In this document: in pieces, positions 46,606-54,691 of the stretch
Layout: the number at the start of each line of letters is the position of its first letter
How positions within the stretch are numbered: the stretch's first letter is position 1
Assembly (NCBI GenBank): GCA_963697965.1
Contig: OY969108.1
Coordinates: 1,984,001-2,048,000, forward strand
DNA: 64,000 bases
Source: JAPLJC01 sp963697965
GTDB taxonomy: Bacteria; Desulfobacterota; Desulfobaccia; Desulfobaccales; 0-14-0-80-60-11
Direction of reading: 5' to 3'
Program-made: the position numbers and the translations under genes
Notes under the pieces: generated by a model
Seen by the model: the letters and a program-made list of their open reading frames with translations, nothing else
The model's database searches: none
Told to the model about the DNA's origin: nothing

Positions 46606-48528
46606 CTAAAATACCAGCAGCGCGAAGGCCCGGGTCAGGAGGGCCAGGCCGGTGGCCAGGACCAGGGTGCTTCCCACCGCTACAGCCGCGCCCTTCCAGC
46701 CGATCTCCCGGCCAAGCGCGGCGATGGTGGCGGCGCAAGGGATGTAGAAGAGCACGAAGATGGTGAAGGTGAGAAGCTGCGCCAGGCTTAGGGCCTGGGT
46801 AATGTGGGTGGTGCCCAGGGCCTCGGTGAGCATGATGAGCGATAGTTCCTTGCGCATGATGCCGAAGAGCAGGGTGACTCCCACCGCCGCCGGCAGCCCC
46901 AGCAGGGCGGTGAAGGGGAGGCAGGCTTCATTCACGTAAGGCTCGAGGCCGAAATATTTCAGCAGGCTCAGGGCCAGGCTGCCCAGGATGAGGATGGGCC
47001 AGGCCACCACGATAAATTCCTTCAACCTGTGCCAGCACTTGTGGCCCACGTTAACCCAGGTCGGCATCCGGTATTCGGGGATCTCCATGAGCAGCCCCGG
47101 AGAGACCTCCGGCAGGATGAAGGTGGATAGCCGTCCTAATATGGCGATGACCACCAGGTTGAAGAGATAGACCCCCAGTGCCCAATACGGCCCCAGGGCG
47201 TAGGCCACCAGGGCGAAGATAATCACCGAGCGGGCCGAACACGGGATGAGGATGGCCAGCATGGCCACCACCAACCGGTCCCGGGGGCTCTCCAGGATGC
47301 GGGTGGACATCACCGAGGGCACACTGCAGCCATAGCCCAGGATGAAAGGGATGATGGACTTGCCATGGAGGCCCATGTGGTGCATGAGGTTATCCATCAG
47401 GAAGGCCACCCGGGGTAGATAGCCGCTGTCTTCCATGACCGCCAGGCCTATGAGGAAGGGAACCAGGTAGGGCAGGACAATAGCCACCCCCCCGAAAATA
47501 CCCATGAGCAGTCCATCGGCGACGGTGTAGGCCAGGGTCTGGCTCCCCAGCCAGGCATGCCCCAAAGCCTCCGCCACATCCAGATAAGAGGTGAGATAGT
47601 CTTCTAAGTACTGGCCCACCTTGAAGACTCCCTGGAAAAAAAGGCCCAGAATCAAAACCAGCAACACGTAGCCCCAGACGCGGTGGGTGGCGACCCGGTC
47701 CAGACGCTGGCGCCAATCCGGCTTTGTCGCGGGCTTGACCACCGCCACCTGTTCGAAGACATTAGTGCTCAAGGCGTGGCGTTCCGAGGCGATGACCGTT
47801 TCCGGGGGGCGGCCGTGGCTGTCAGCCAGGACCTGCTGGTGCTCCCGGACCGCCTCCAGGCATTGGGGGTCACGCCGGCCCGCCTCCTCCATCAGATAAG
47901 GGTCGTCCTCCAGGAGTTTGACCAAGAGAAAGCGGCGAGGCAGGTCGAGTACACACGTGCGCTCGCGGTCCAGGCGGTCGCTGAGCGTGGCGATCTCCTG
48001 CTCTATGTCGCTGCTGAAAAGAATCTGGGCCGGACGCACCCCGGTATGCCCGGCCTGCACTGCCCCCTCCAAGAGCTCGGTAAGGCCCCGGCCGGCTGCG
48101 GCCACGGTGGGGGCCACCGGCACCCCCAGGAGTTCCGAGAGCTTCCCGGCGTCGATGGTGATGCCCTTGCGGTCGGCTTCGTCCATCATGTTCAAGGCCA
48201 CCACCAGGGGTCGTTCCAGACTCATCAGCTCCAGGGTGAGCTCCAGGCTGCGGTTTAAAAGAGAGGCGTCGATGACGTTGATAATGACATCGGCCTCGCC
48301 GGATAGCAGGTAATTCCTCGATTCCAGCTCGGCCTGGTCGGTGGAGGTGAGGGAATAGACCCCGGGCAGGTCCACGCAGGTGATGGCCTCACCCTGGAAC
48401 ACCACCTGGCTGACGGTATATTTCACCGTGGTGCCGGGAAAGTTGGAGACCGCAGCCTTGTAACCGCTGAAGTAATTGAAAATGGTGCTTTTACCGCAGT
48501 TGGGCTGTCCTATGAAGGCAATTTTCAT
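46606..48528 (-). CDS. feoB: Ferrous iron transport protein B
   Basis: A 640-residue FeoB, shorter than the 700-770 of many homologs. The N-terminal GTPase domain is intact: GQPNCGKST (G1), DLPGVYSLTS (G3) and NMMDEAD (G4). The C-terminal part is the membrane channel with a GFE-type core, including LPYLVPFLIGLAVMEDSGYL and PFILGYGCSVPSVMSTRIL, in which the conserved Cys lies. It imports Fe2+ across the inner membrane. No feoA or feoC is adjacent, so those partners must be elsewhere or absent. It is bracketed by inverted GGGCACTGCCCACC palindromes. Confidence 0.96.
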   Translation of the reverse strand: MKIAFIGQPNCGKSTIFNYFSGYKAAVSNFPGTTVKYTVSQVVFQGEAITCVDLPGVYSLTSTDQAELESRNYLLSGEADVIINVIDASLLNRSLELTLELMSLERPLVVALNMMDEADRKGITIDAGKLSELLGVPVAPTVAAAGRGLTELLEGAVQAGHTGVRPAQILFSSDIEQEIATLSDRLDRERTCVLDLPRRFLLVKLLEDDPYLMEEAGRRDPQCLEAVREHQQVLADSHGRPPETVIASERHALSTNVFEQVAVVKPATKPDWRQRLDRVATHRVWGYVLLVLILGLFFQGVFKVGQYLEDYLTSYLDVAEALGHAWLGSQTLAYTVADGLLMGIFGGVAIVLPYLVPFLIGLAVMEDSGYLPRVAFLMDNLMHHMGLHGKSIIPFILGYGCSVPSVMSTRILESPRDRLVVAMLAILIPCSARSVIIFALVAYALGPYWALGVYLFNLVVIAILGRLSTFILPEVSPGLLMEIPEYRMPTWVNVGHKCWHRLKEFIVVAWPILILGSLALSLLKYFGLEPYVNEACLPFTALLGLPAAVGVTLLFGIMRKELSLIMLTEALGTTHITQALSLAQLLTFTIFVLFYIPCAATIAALGREIGWKGAAVAVGSTLVLATGLALLTRAFALLVF

Positions 48529-48876
48529 TTTTTTCCCATAAATGTGGGGTGGGCACTGCCCACCATTTCCATTATGAAGCTGGTTAAAAAGGGTGTTGCG
48601 AAGGCTCGGGAGAGGGCGCCAGGGGCAAAGGCCCCCTGCCCTCCCCTCAAAAACAATCTCACCAGAAAGCCTGGGGGCCAGCGTTTCGAGGTACGGGTAT
48701 GCGACCCCCTGCCTTCAGGAAAATGGTCTATCACAACTGCGACTCAATTGCAAAGTAATTTTCTAATCGGCTCATTGCCATTTCCCCGAAAATCTTGACA
48801 CTATGATATATTTCTTTATATTTAATAGTTTAATAATCGTGGCCAAACCTTGTTTGTCCTTGTTGGCCGAACTCTC
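48529..48876. other. Gap between feoB and yceD
   Basis: It contains a GGGGTGGGCACTGCCCACCA palindrome (48544-48564) and a T/A-rich stretch near 48800-48840 (ATATTTCTTTATATTTAATA) that could include the promoter of yceD. No gene is supported. Confidence 0.5.
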
Positions 48877-49419
48877 ATGAAGACCCACAAGACCCTGCAA
48901 ATATCCGTCAAATCCATTCCCGAAACCGGCAAGGAAGTGGGCTTGCAGCTGGGAAAGGAGTGGTTTGACCGATGGCGGGAGGAAGATCCCGGATTGGAGT
49001 TCGCCCAGGGGAACATCCGCGGCGCGGTGACCCTGTCCAAACACGGCCAGGACATCCTCATCCGGGGGCTTCTTACAGGGAGCCTGGGGCTCTCTTGCGG
49101 CCGCTGTCTGGAGCCTTTCGCCGCCCCGGTGGCCACGGAGTTCGAGGTCCTGCTGGTGCCCGCCCCCGCCAGCCAGGCTCCGGATGAGCAAGAACTGTCC
49201 GCCCGGGAATTGGACCTGGATGTTTACGCCGGAGAGACGGTGGACCTGGAGGCCCTGGTGCGGGAACAGATCATCCTGCTGGTGCCCTTGAAACCGCTGT
49301 GCCAGGAGGATTGCCGGGGCTTATGCCCCGCCTGCGGGGCCAATCGCAACCGGGAAACCTGCTCCTGCAAGCTGGAAAGCGCTCCTGCCCCGGCCCGGCT
49401 GGCGAAGCTCAATGAATAA
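48877..49419 (+). CDS. yceD: DUF177 / YceD-family protein
   Basis: A 180-residue YceD-type protein with the family cysteine clusters: LSCGRCLEPF in the middle and CQEDCRGLCPACGANRN near the C-terminus, likely zinc sites. DUF177 proteins usually precede rpmF, as here, and are linked to rRNA accumulation and ribosome biogenesis. The ATG at 48877 is used; an upstream TTG at 48850 is in frame. A repeat-rich gap of 115 nt separates it from rpmF. Confidence 0.92.
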   Translation: MKTHKTLQISVKSIPETGKEVGLQLGKEWFDRWREEDPGLEFAQGNIRGAVTLSKHGQDILIRGLLTGSLGLSCGRCLEPFAAPVATEFEVLLVPAPASQAPDEQELSARELDLDVYAGETVDLEALVREQIILLVPLKPLCQEDCRGLCPACGANRNRETCSCKLESAPAPARLAKLNE

Positions 49420-49425
49420 GTTCTT

Positions 49426-49494
49426 GTAGGGTGCGCACTGCGCCCCATTAGATTGTTAGAAGCAGCAAAAATTCGGTGCGCAGTATGCACCCTA
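49426..49494. repeat. Inverted pair of GGGTGCGCACTGCGC-type palindromes
   Basis: GTAGGGTGCGCACTGCGCCC (49426-49446) and GGTGCGCAGTATGCACCCTA (49475-49494) face each other, a BIME-like pair of the GGGCACTGCCC family with GC/CG changes. It lies between yceD and rpmF. Confidence 0.8.
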
Positions 49495-49534
49495 GAGAAC
49501 GCTGACAACTATCATAGGAATAGGGAGAATCACC

Positions 49535-49717
49535 GTGCCTTTACCCAAACGCAGGAAATCCATCGCCAAAAAGAACACGCGCCGGTCCCACGACCATCTG
49601 GCGCCGCCGCAGCCATCCAACTGCCCCAAATGCGGCGAGGCCCGTCTACCCCATCACGTCTGTCCCTCCTGCGGTTTTTATAAGGGCCGCCTGGTGGTGC
49701 CCAAGGAAGCGGAGTAA
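49535..49717 (+). CDS. rpmF: 50S ribosomal protein L32
   Basis: A 60-residue L32, starting at GTG with TAGGGAGA upstream. PLPKRRKSIAKKNTRRSHDH is the conserved N-terminus, and CPKC with CPSCGFYKGR is the zinc ribbon. In many bacteria rpmF is followed by plsX-fabH-fabD; here an acyl-CoA dehydrogenase follows instead, and the fab genes resume later with fabG-acpP. Confidence 0.97.
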   Translation: MPLPKRRKSIAKKNTRRSHDHLAPPQPSNCPKCGEARLPHHVCPSCGFYKGRLVVPKEAE

Positions 49718-49725
49718 GGAGCGCC

Positions 49726-50883
49726 ATGGACTACCTGCTCACCGAGGAGCAACGGATGCTCCAGGATCTGGCTCGCCAGATCGCCAGAGAGCGCATCAAG
49801 CCCATCCGGGCTCAACTGGACGAAGAAGAGAGCTTTCCCTGGGACATCCTGGCGGACCTGGCCCGGGCCGACCTCTGCGGCACCGTCATCCCCGAGGCCT
49901 ACGGCGGCCTGGGGATGGGTTGTCTGGAGAACTGCCTGGTCCTGGAGGCCCTGGCCGAGGCCTGCGTGGGGGTGGCCACCACCTATGCCGCCAGCTTCCT
50001 GGGGGCCTATCCGTTGCTGCTTTTCGGCTCCGAGGCGCAGAAAGCCCGCTATCTGCCGCCCATGGCCCGGGGTGAAGCCCTGGGCGCCTTCTGCCTAACT
50101 GAATCCCAGGCCGGATCCGACGCCGGGGCCATTGCCGCCACCGCGGTGAAGGACGGCGGCCATTACGTCCTCAATGGCACCAAGCAATGGATCACCAACG
50201 CCGGGGAGGCCGAGTTTTACACGGTCATCGCCCTCAGCGACCGCTCCAAAGGGGTCCGGGGCGCCAGCGCCTTTGTGGTGGAAAAGAACGATCCCGGCAT
50301 CTCCTTCGGAAAAAAAGAGAAAAAGATGGGCATCCGGGCCTCGGTCACCCGGGAGGTGGTCCTGGAGGACTGCCGCATCCCCGCAGACCGTCTTATCGGC
50401 AAAGAGGGCCTGGGCTTCATTGTCACCATGAAGACCCTGGACAACGCCCGCCCCGGCGCCGGGGCCCTGGCGGTGGGGCTGGCCCAGGGCGCCCTGGACG
50501 AAGCCGCCTCCTTCGCCAAGGAACGCCACCAATTCGGGGCCCCCATCTTCTCCTTCCAGGCGGTGCAGCACCTGCTGGCCGACATGGCTACCAGGATCGA
50601 GGCGGCCCGGGCCCTGGTCTACACGGTGGCGCGCTATCTCGGCAGCAACCCCAAGGATTATTCCAAGGAAGGGGCCATGGCCAAACTCTTCCCCACCGAC
50701 ATGGCCATGCAGGTGACCGTGGACGCGGTGCAGGTCATGGGCGGCCACGGCTACATGCGGGAATACCCGGTGGAAAAGATGATGCGGGACGCCAAGGTCC
50801 TCCAGATCTACGAAGGCACCAACCAGATCATGCGCAACATCATCGGCTTGGCCTTGAATAAAGAATACTCGCGGAAGAAATAA
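49726..50883 (+). CDS. Acyl-CoA dehydrogenase
   Basis: A 385-residue flavin-dependent acyl-CoA dehydrogenase that oxidises acyl-CoA at C2-C3 and passes electrons to ETF. Motifs include FCLTESQAGSDAGAI and QWITNAGEA (FAD and acyl binding), QAVQHLLADMATRIEAARAL and the catalytic base region YEGTNQIMRNIIG with Glu in YEGT. The chain length of the substrate is unknown. It starts 8 nt after rpmF and precedes etfB, so a complete dehydrogenase-ETF unit is encoded nearby (etfA at 53293). Confidence 0.94.
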   Translation: MDYLLTEEQRMLQDLARQIARERIKPIRAQLDEEESFPWDILADLARADLCGTVIPEAYGGLGMGCLENCLVLEALAEACVGVATTYAASFLGAYPLLLFGSEAQKARYLPPMARGEALGAFCLTESQAGSDAGAIAATAVKDGGHYVLNGTKQWITNAGEAEFYTVIALSDRSKGVRGASAFVVEKNDPGISFGKKEKKMGIRASVTREVVLEDCRIPADRLIGKEGLGFIVTMKTLDNARPGAGALAVGLAQGALDEAASFAKERHQFGAPIFSFQAVQHLLADMATRIEAARALVYTVARYLGSNPKDYSKEGAMAKLFPTDMAMQVTVDAVQVMGGHGYMREYPVEKMMRDAKVLQIYEGTNQIMRNIIGLALNKEYSRKK

Positions 50884-51071
50884 GTGGTCAGTAGCCAGTA
50901 GTCAGAAGCCAGTAGCCAGTGGTTAGGGATTAGGGATTAGAAAGGCAAAAGGAAGAAGTAAACTCTAAGGCAGATAATTTTCGCCTTTCCTAAAATGTAG
51001 GGTGGGCACTGCCCGCCATTTCCACTTTCCTGTAGCCGCAGGCTTTAGCCTGCGCCTTAATGACATCAATG
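50884..51071. repeat. Repeat cluster upstream of etfB
   Basis: CAGTAGCCAGTAGTCAGAAG direct repeats (50885-50920), a GTAGGGTGGGCACTGCCCGCC palindrome (50998-51017) and a GTAGCCGCAGGC...GCCTGCG palindrome (51032-51054) follow each other. The last ends only 17 nt before the etfB start, so etfB has a repeat-derived leader and no clear ribosome site. Confidence 0.8.
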
Positions 51072-51866
51072 ATGCTCAAGATACTCGTCTGTATCAAGCA
51101 AGTCCCCGACACCCAGGAAGTGCGCCTGGACCCGGTGACCCATACCCTGAAGCGCGAAGGCGTCAAGGCCATCATCAATCCCTTCGACCTCTACGCCCTG
51201 GAGGAGGGGCTGCGGGTCAAAGACTCCCGGGGCGGCCGGGTCACGCTGCTCACCATGGGTCCGCCCCAGGCCGAAGAGGCCCTGCGGCAGGCCTTGGGTT
51301 ATGGCGCCGACGCCGCGGTGCTCGTCTCCGATCGCGCCTTTGCCGGCGCCGACACCTGGGCCACCGCCTTGACCCTCGCCCGGGCCATCGACAAGATGGG
51401 CGGAGCCGACCTGATATTTACCGGCAAGCAGGCCATCGACGGCGACACCGCCCAGGTGGGGCCCATGCTGGCCGCCATCCTGGATATCCCTTACGCCTCC
51501 TGGGCCCGCAAGCTCAGCTTCCTGGACGACGGGACCTTGAAGGTGGAGCGCCTCCTGGATCACGGCTACGATGCCGTGGAGGTCAAACTTCCGGCCCTGA
51601 TCACCGTCGTCAAGGAGATCAATGAGCCCCGGCTGCCCTCCTTCAAGGCCAAATTGAAGGCGAAGAATGAGGCCATTCCGACCTGGGGCCTGGCGGACCT
51701 GAATCTGAGCCCGGAGGCCGCGGGTCTGGCCGGTTCCTTCACCCAGGTGGTGAAGGTCTTCCCGCCGCCGGCCCGGGGCCAATCCGAGGTCTGGACCGGG
51801 GAGCCTGAGGAGTTGGCCGGCCGTCTCTGGCCGCGGCTCAAAGAAATCTCCAAAGCCGCGGTCTAG
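51072..51866 (+). CDS. etfB: Electron transfer flavoprotein beta subunit
   Basis: A 264-residue ETF beta, which binds AMP or a second FAD and carries electrons from dehydrogenases. KILVCIKQVPDTQEVRLDPV is the canonical start. FTGKQAIDGDTAQVGPMLAA is the central signature, and LPALITVVKEINEPRLPSFK lies in the C-terminal part. In-frame ATGs at 51060 and 51069 also exist; MLKILVCIKQ (51072) aligns best. It follows the acyl-CoA dehydrogenase by about 190 nt and is separated from etfA by two membrane genes. Whether it is of the bifurcating kind cannot be decided from the motif alone. Confidence 0.94.
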   Translation: MLKILVCIKQVPDTQEVRLDPVTHTLKREGVKAIINPFDLYALEEGLRVKDSRGGRVTLLTMGPPQAEEALRQALGYGADAAVLVSDRAFAGADTWATALTLARAIDKMGGADLIFTGKQAIDGDTAQVGPMLAAILDIPYASWARKLSFLDDGTLKVERLLDHGYDAVEVKLPALITVVKEINEPRLPSFKAKLKAKNEAIPTWGLADLNLSPEAAGLAGSFTQVVKVFPPPARGQSEVWTGEPEELAGRLWPRLKEISKAAV

Positions 51867-52033
51867 GAAAACGCGGCTCTAAGCCAGTCCGAATTGGGAG
51901 TCATACCCGTCCCTACCTTGAAACCGACTGCTGCTGGTCATCTCAGAATTCGAGATGCTCTCTCGGTAAGAATGAAATTCTGGGCAGGCCTCGGTTTTGC
52001 GATGGATCTTAATATTTAAGAAATAGGAATGGG

Positions 52034-52291
52034 ATGACGGATATGGAAAAATGCAATATCAAGGCCTTGGCGGTGGCGATTGGGGCGCTTTGGTCCTTTT
52101 CGGTCCTGCTTCTGGCCTGGATGGCCGCATTCGGCTGGGGCAGGGAAATGGTCACTCTCCTTGCTTCGCTTTACCTGGGCTATGCCCCCACTTTTCTGGG
52201 CGGAATCATTGGCGCGATCTGGGCTTTCATCGACGGCGCCATTGCCGGGGCGATCATCGCCTGGGTCTATAATAAGGTCGCGCCGAAATAA
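52034..52291 (+). CDS. Small membrane protein, holin-like family
   Basis: An 85-residue protein with two membrane helices: IKALAVAIGALWSFSVLLLA and LGGIIGAIWAFIDGAIAGAI. The GGIIGAIWAFIDGAIAG segment with C-terminal WVYNK resembles small proteins often labelled phage holin in deltaproteobacteria, though no phage genes are near. AGGAATGGG is upstream of the ATG. The role is unknown. Confidence 0.7.
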   Translation: MTDMEKCNIKALAVAIGALWSFSVLLLAWMAAFGWGREMVTLLASLYLGYAPTFLGGIIGAIWAFIDGAIAGAIIAWVYNKVAPK

Positions 52292-52328
52292 AATCTGTGA
52301 AAATTATTATGATTACTAGCTTCCCCTA

Positions 52329-53069
52329 ATGGCGCTGCAAGAAGAGTTCGAAAGCCTCGGCAACCGGTTTTTCCGCTGGCGGAGTTACCTGCCGCTCTGC
52401 ATGGCCCTGGTATTTCTGGCGGCGTTGTGGAGCCAGCCCCATGCCGCCTCGCCGGGACACCCCGGCCGAGCCTGGCAAACGGGTTGCCTGCTGGTCTCGC
52501 TGGCCGGCCTGGGGCTCCGTTTCTTTACCGTGGGGTTTGCCCCCCGGGGCACCTCGGGCCGCAACACCCAGGGCCAGGTGGCCGAAACCCTGAACACCAC
52601 CGGGATCTATTCGCTGGTGCGGAACCCCCTTTACCTGGGCAATTTCTTGATCTGGCTGGGTTTGTCGCTACTTATCAAGGTCTGGTGGTGCACCGTAATC
52701 GTCATTCTCTGCTTCATTTTATTCTATGAAAGGATCATCTTCGCCGAGGAAGCTTTTTTGCGGGAAAGGTTCGCAGGGGCATTCATGGACTGGGCGGCGG
52801 GCACCCCCGCCATCATTCCCTGTTTCCGGAACTGGAGGCCCCCATCGCTGCCCTTTTCCTGGAAATCGGCATTGAGGCGGGAATATTCGTCCTGGTTCGC
52901 CACCATCACCTCTTTTACGGTTTTGGCGATCCTCAGGGACAGCCTGCAAAACGGGCGGCTCATGTTAGACAAGAACTGGCTGGTTATTTTCGGCTGCACC
53001 CTGGCAATTTATCTGGGCCTCAGGACGCTCAAAAAAAAGACCCAAATCCTAAGTACGGTTGATAGATAG
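52329..53069 (+). CDS. Isoprenylcysteine/phospholipid methyltransferase-like membrane protein
   Basis: A 246-residue integral membrane methyltransferase of the ICMT/PEMT type. TTGIYSLVRNPLYLGNFLIW carries the SAM-binding RNPLY motif, and EEAFLRERFAGAF is the conserved C-terminal E-E/R-F element. It has about five membrane helices. Relatives methylate prenylated cysteine, phosphatidylethanolamine or lipid A phosphate (LmtA), so a lipid substrate is plausible, but which one is unknown. It lies between etfB and etfA with no evident link. Confidence 0.82.
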   Translation: MALQEEFESLGNRFFRWRSYLPLCMALVFLAALWSQPHAASPGHPGRAWQTGCLLVSLAGLGLRFFTVGFAPRGTSGRNTQGQVAETLNTTGIYSLVRNPLYLGNFLIWLGLSLLIKVWWCTVIVILCFILFYERIIFAEEAFLRERFAGAFMDWAAGTPAIIPCFRNWRPPSLPFSWKSALRREYSSWFATITSFTVLAILRDSLQNGRLMLDKNWLVIFGCTLAIYLGLRTLKKKTQILSTVDR

Positions 53070-53292
53070 AAGACATTTGAGGGTGGGGCGGCCGTCCCTG
53101 GCGGTGGCACAGGTTTTAAACCAGTGCTGCTAATGGCAGGCACCGAGCCCCACCCCACCACTGAAAACTAAAAACTCGAAACTCGAAACCAGAAACCGGG
53201 CGACCCAGCGGGTCGCCCCTACTCGAAACTGGGCGACCCATTCACAGGCTGGAAGCCTGTGCCACCGTCGCCCCTACAACTCGAAACTTGAT
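53070..53292. repeat. Complex repeat cluster upstream of etfA, with one repeat inside another
   Basis: In order: a GGTGGCACAGG...CCAGTGC palindrome (53103-53128); a GAAAAC/CTCGAAAC array (53160-53195); an intact GGGCGACCCAGCGGGTCGCC plus CCTAC repeat (53198-53222); and a second copy of that repeat (53231-53277) split by CACAGGCTGGAAGCCTGTGC plus CACC (53243-53266). The nested copy implies that the CACAGGC palindrome family moves. CAACTCGAAACTTGAT then leads directly to the etfA ATG. Confidence 0.85.
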
Positions 53293-54486
53293 ATGAGCCT
53301 CATCTTTAACTCTGAGAAATGTATCGCCTGCGGCCAGTGCGTCGAGGTCTGCCCCTTCGGGGTCCTGAACCTTACGGCCGAGACCCTGGTCATTGGTGAA
53401 GGCTGCAATCTCTGCGGCGCTTGCGTGGAGATATGCCCGGTTGAGGCCCTGTCTCTGCCTCTCGCGCCCGGCCCCGCTCCCCGGCCCGAGACGCCGCCGG
53501 ATGGGGTCTGGATCTTCGCCGAGCAGCGGGGCGGGGTCCTGGCAGCCGTGACTGCGGAACTGCTGGGAGAAGGACAGCGTCTGGCGGAAGAGCTTGAGAC
53601 CCCTCTGGCTGCGGTCCTCCTGGGAAATCGGGTGGCCTCCCTGGCCCCCGAGCTGCTGGCCGCCGGGGCTCACAAGGTCTACCTGCTGGAACATCCGATC
53701 CTTGAGAATTTTCTGGAAGAACCCTACGCCACCGCCTTGTTCGAGCTGGCCCGCCAGTTCCGGCCGGAAATCATCCTGGCCGGGGCCACCTACGCCGGCC
53801 GGGCCTTTATCCCCCGGGTGGCCGCGGCCCTGCGTACCGGCCTCACCGCCGACTGCACCGCCTTCGCCATCGACCTGGAAAAACGCCTGCTGCTGCAGAC
53901 CCGCCCCGCCTTTGGCGGCAACATCATGGCCACCATCATCACTCCCCGCACCTTTCCCCAGATGGCCACCGCCCGCCCCGGGGTCTTCAAAGCCCGGCCC
54001 CGAGCGGCAAAGCCTGGGGCCGCGGTGATCCCCGTGGACGCCTCCTTTTTGGACGGCGACCGCCGCAGCCGCTTTTTGGCCACGGTGTCCGAATTCAAAG
54101 AAAGGGTGCATTTGGCCGCGGCGGAGGTGATTGTCGCCGGCGGCCGGGGCCTGAAGGAGGCCGGGAATTTTGGGCTGCTGGAAGAACTGGCGGACCTGTT
54201 GGGCGGCGCGGTGGGCGCCAGCCGGGCCGCGGTGGACGCGGGCTGGATCGACTACGCCCATCAGATCGGCCAGACGGGCAAGACCGTGGGCCCCAAGATT
54301 TACATCGCCTGCGGTATTTCCGGCGCCACCCAGCACCTGGTGGGCATGCAGTCCTCAGATTTCATCGTGGCTATCAACAAGGACCCCCACGCCCCCATCT
54401 TCCAGGTGGCGGATGTGGGCCTGGTGGGCGATCTTTTTCAGATCATCCCGGCTTTGATCCAGGAAATCAAGCGGGACCGGGGATGA
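53293..54486 (+). CDS. etfA: Electron transfer flavoprotein alpha subunit with N-terminal 2[4Fe-4S] ferredoxin domain
   Basis: A 397-residue ETF alpha. Residues 1-50 are a ferredoxin with two CxxCxxCxxxCP motifs: C10, C13, C16, C20 and C38, C41, C44, C48. The remainder is ETF alpha, with FAEQRGGVLAAVTAELLGEG at the start and the FAD-binding C-terminal signature VGPKIYIACGISGATQH, then DPHAPIFQVADVGLVGD. Iron-sulfur-fused EtfA proteins occur in anaerobes, some of them in flavin-based bifurcation. It pairs with etfB at 51072, although two unrelated membrane genes and repeats separate them. Confidence 0.94.
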   Translation: MSLIFNSEKCIACGQCVEVCPFGVLNLTAETLVIGEGCNLCGACVEICPVEALSLPLAPGPAPRPETPPDGVWIFAEQRGGVLAAVTAELLGEGQRLAEELETPLAAVLLGNRVASLAPELLAAGAHKVYLLEHPILENFLEEPYATALFELARQFRPEIILAGATYAGRAFIPRVAAALRTGLTADCTAFAIDLEKRLLLQTRPAFGGNIMATIITPRTFPQMATARPGVFKARPRAAKPGAAVIPVDASFLDGDRRSRFLATVSEFKERVHLAAAEVIVAGGRGLKEAGNFGLLEELADLLGGAVGASRAAVDAGWIDYAHQIGQTGKTVGPKIYIACGISGATQHLVGMQSSDFIVAINKDPHAPIFQVADVGLVGDLFQIIPALIQEIKRDRG

Positions 54487-54691
54487 GCGCCGCGGGCAGC
54501 CGCCCGCCCACGGCTGGCCATTACCACATTGCCCAATTTTAATCGCCCCCATGTGAAAAAAAGTATGATAAATATCTTTCATTTTGGTGATTTTCTGTTT
54601 ATTTAATTAACCCAGCGCCGTTTGGCACCCTATCCCCAGCCGCGATGGGTGCAGTGCGGCTTAACTATTTGATTTTAAACGGTAACCGATT

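Noticed and set aside
52034..52291. Evidence for a prophage from the holin-like protein
   Set aside because: No other phage gene is near; the family is also found outside phages.
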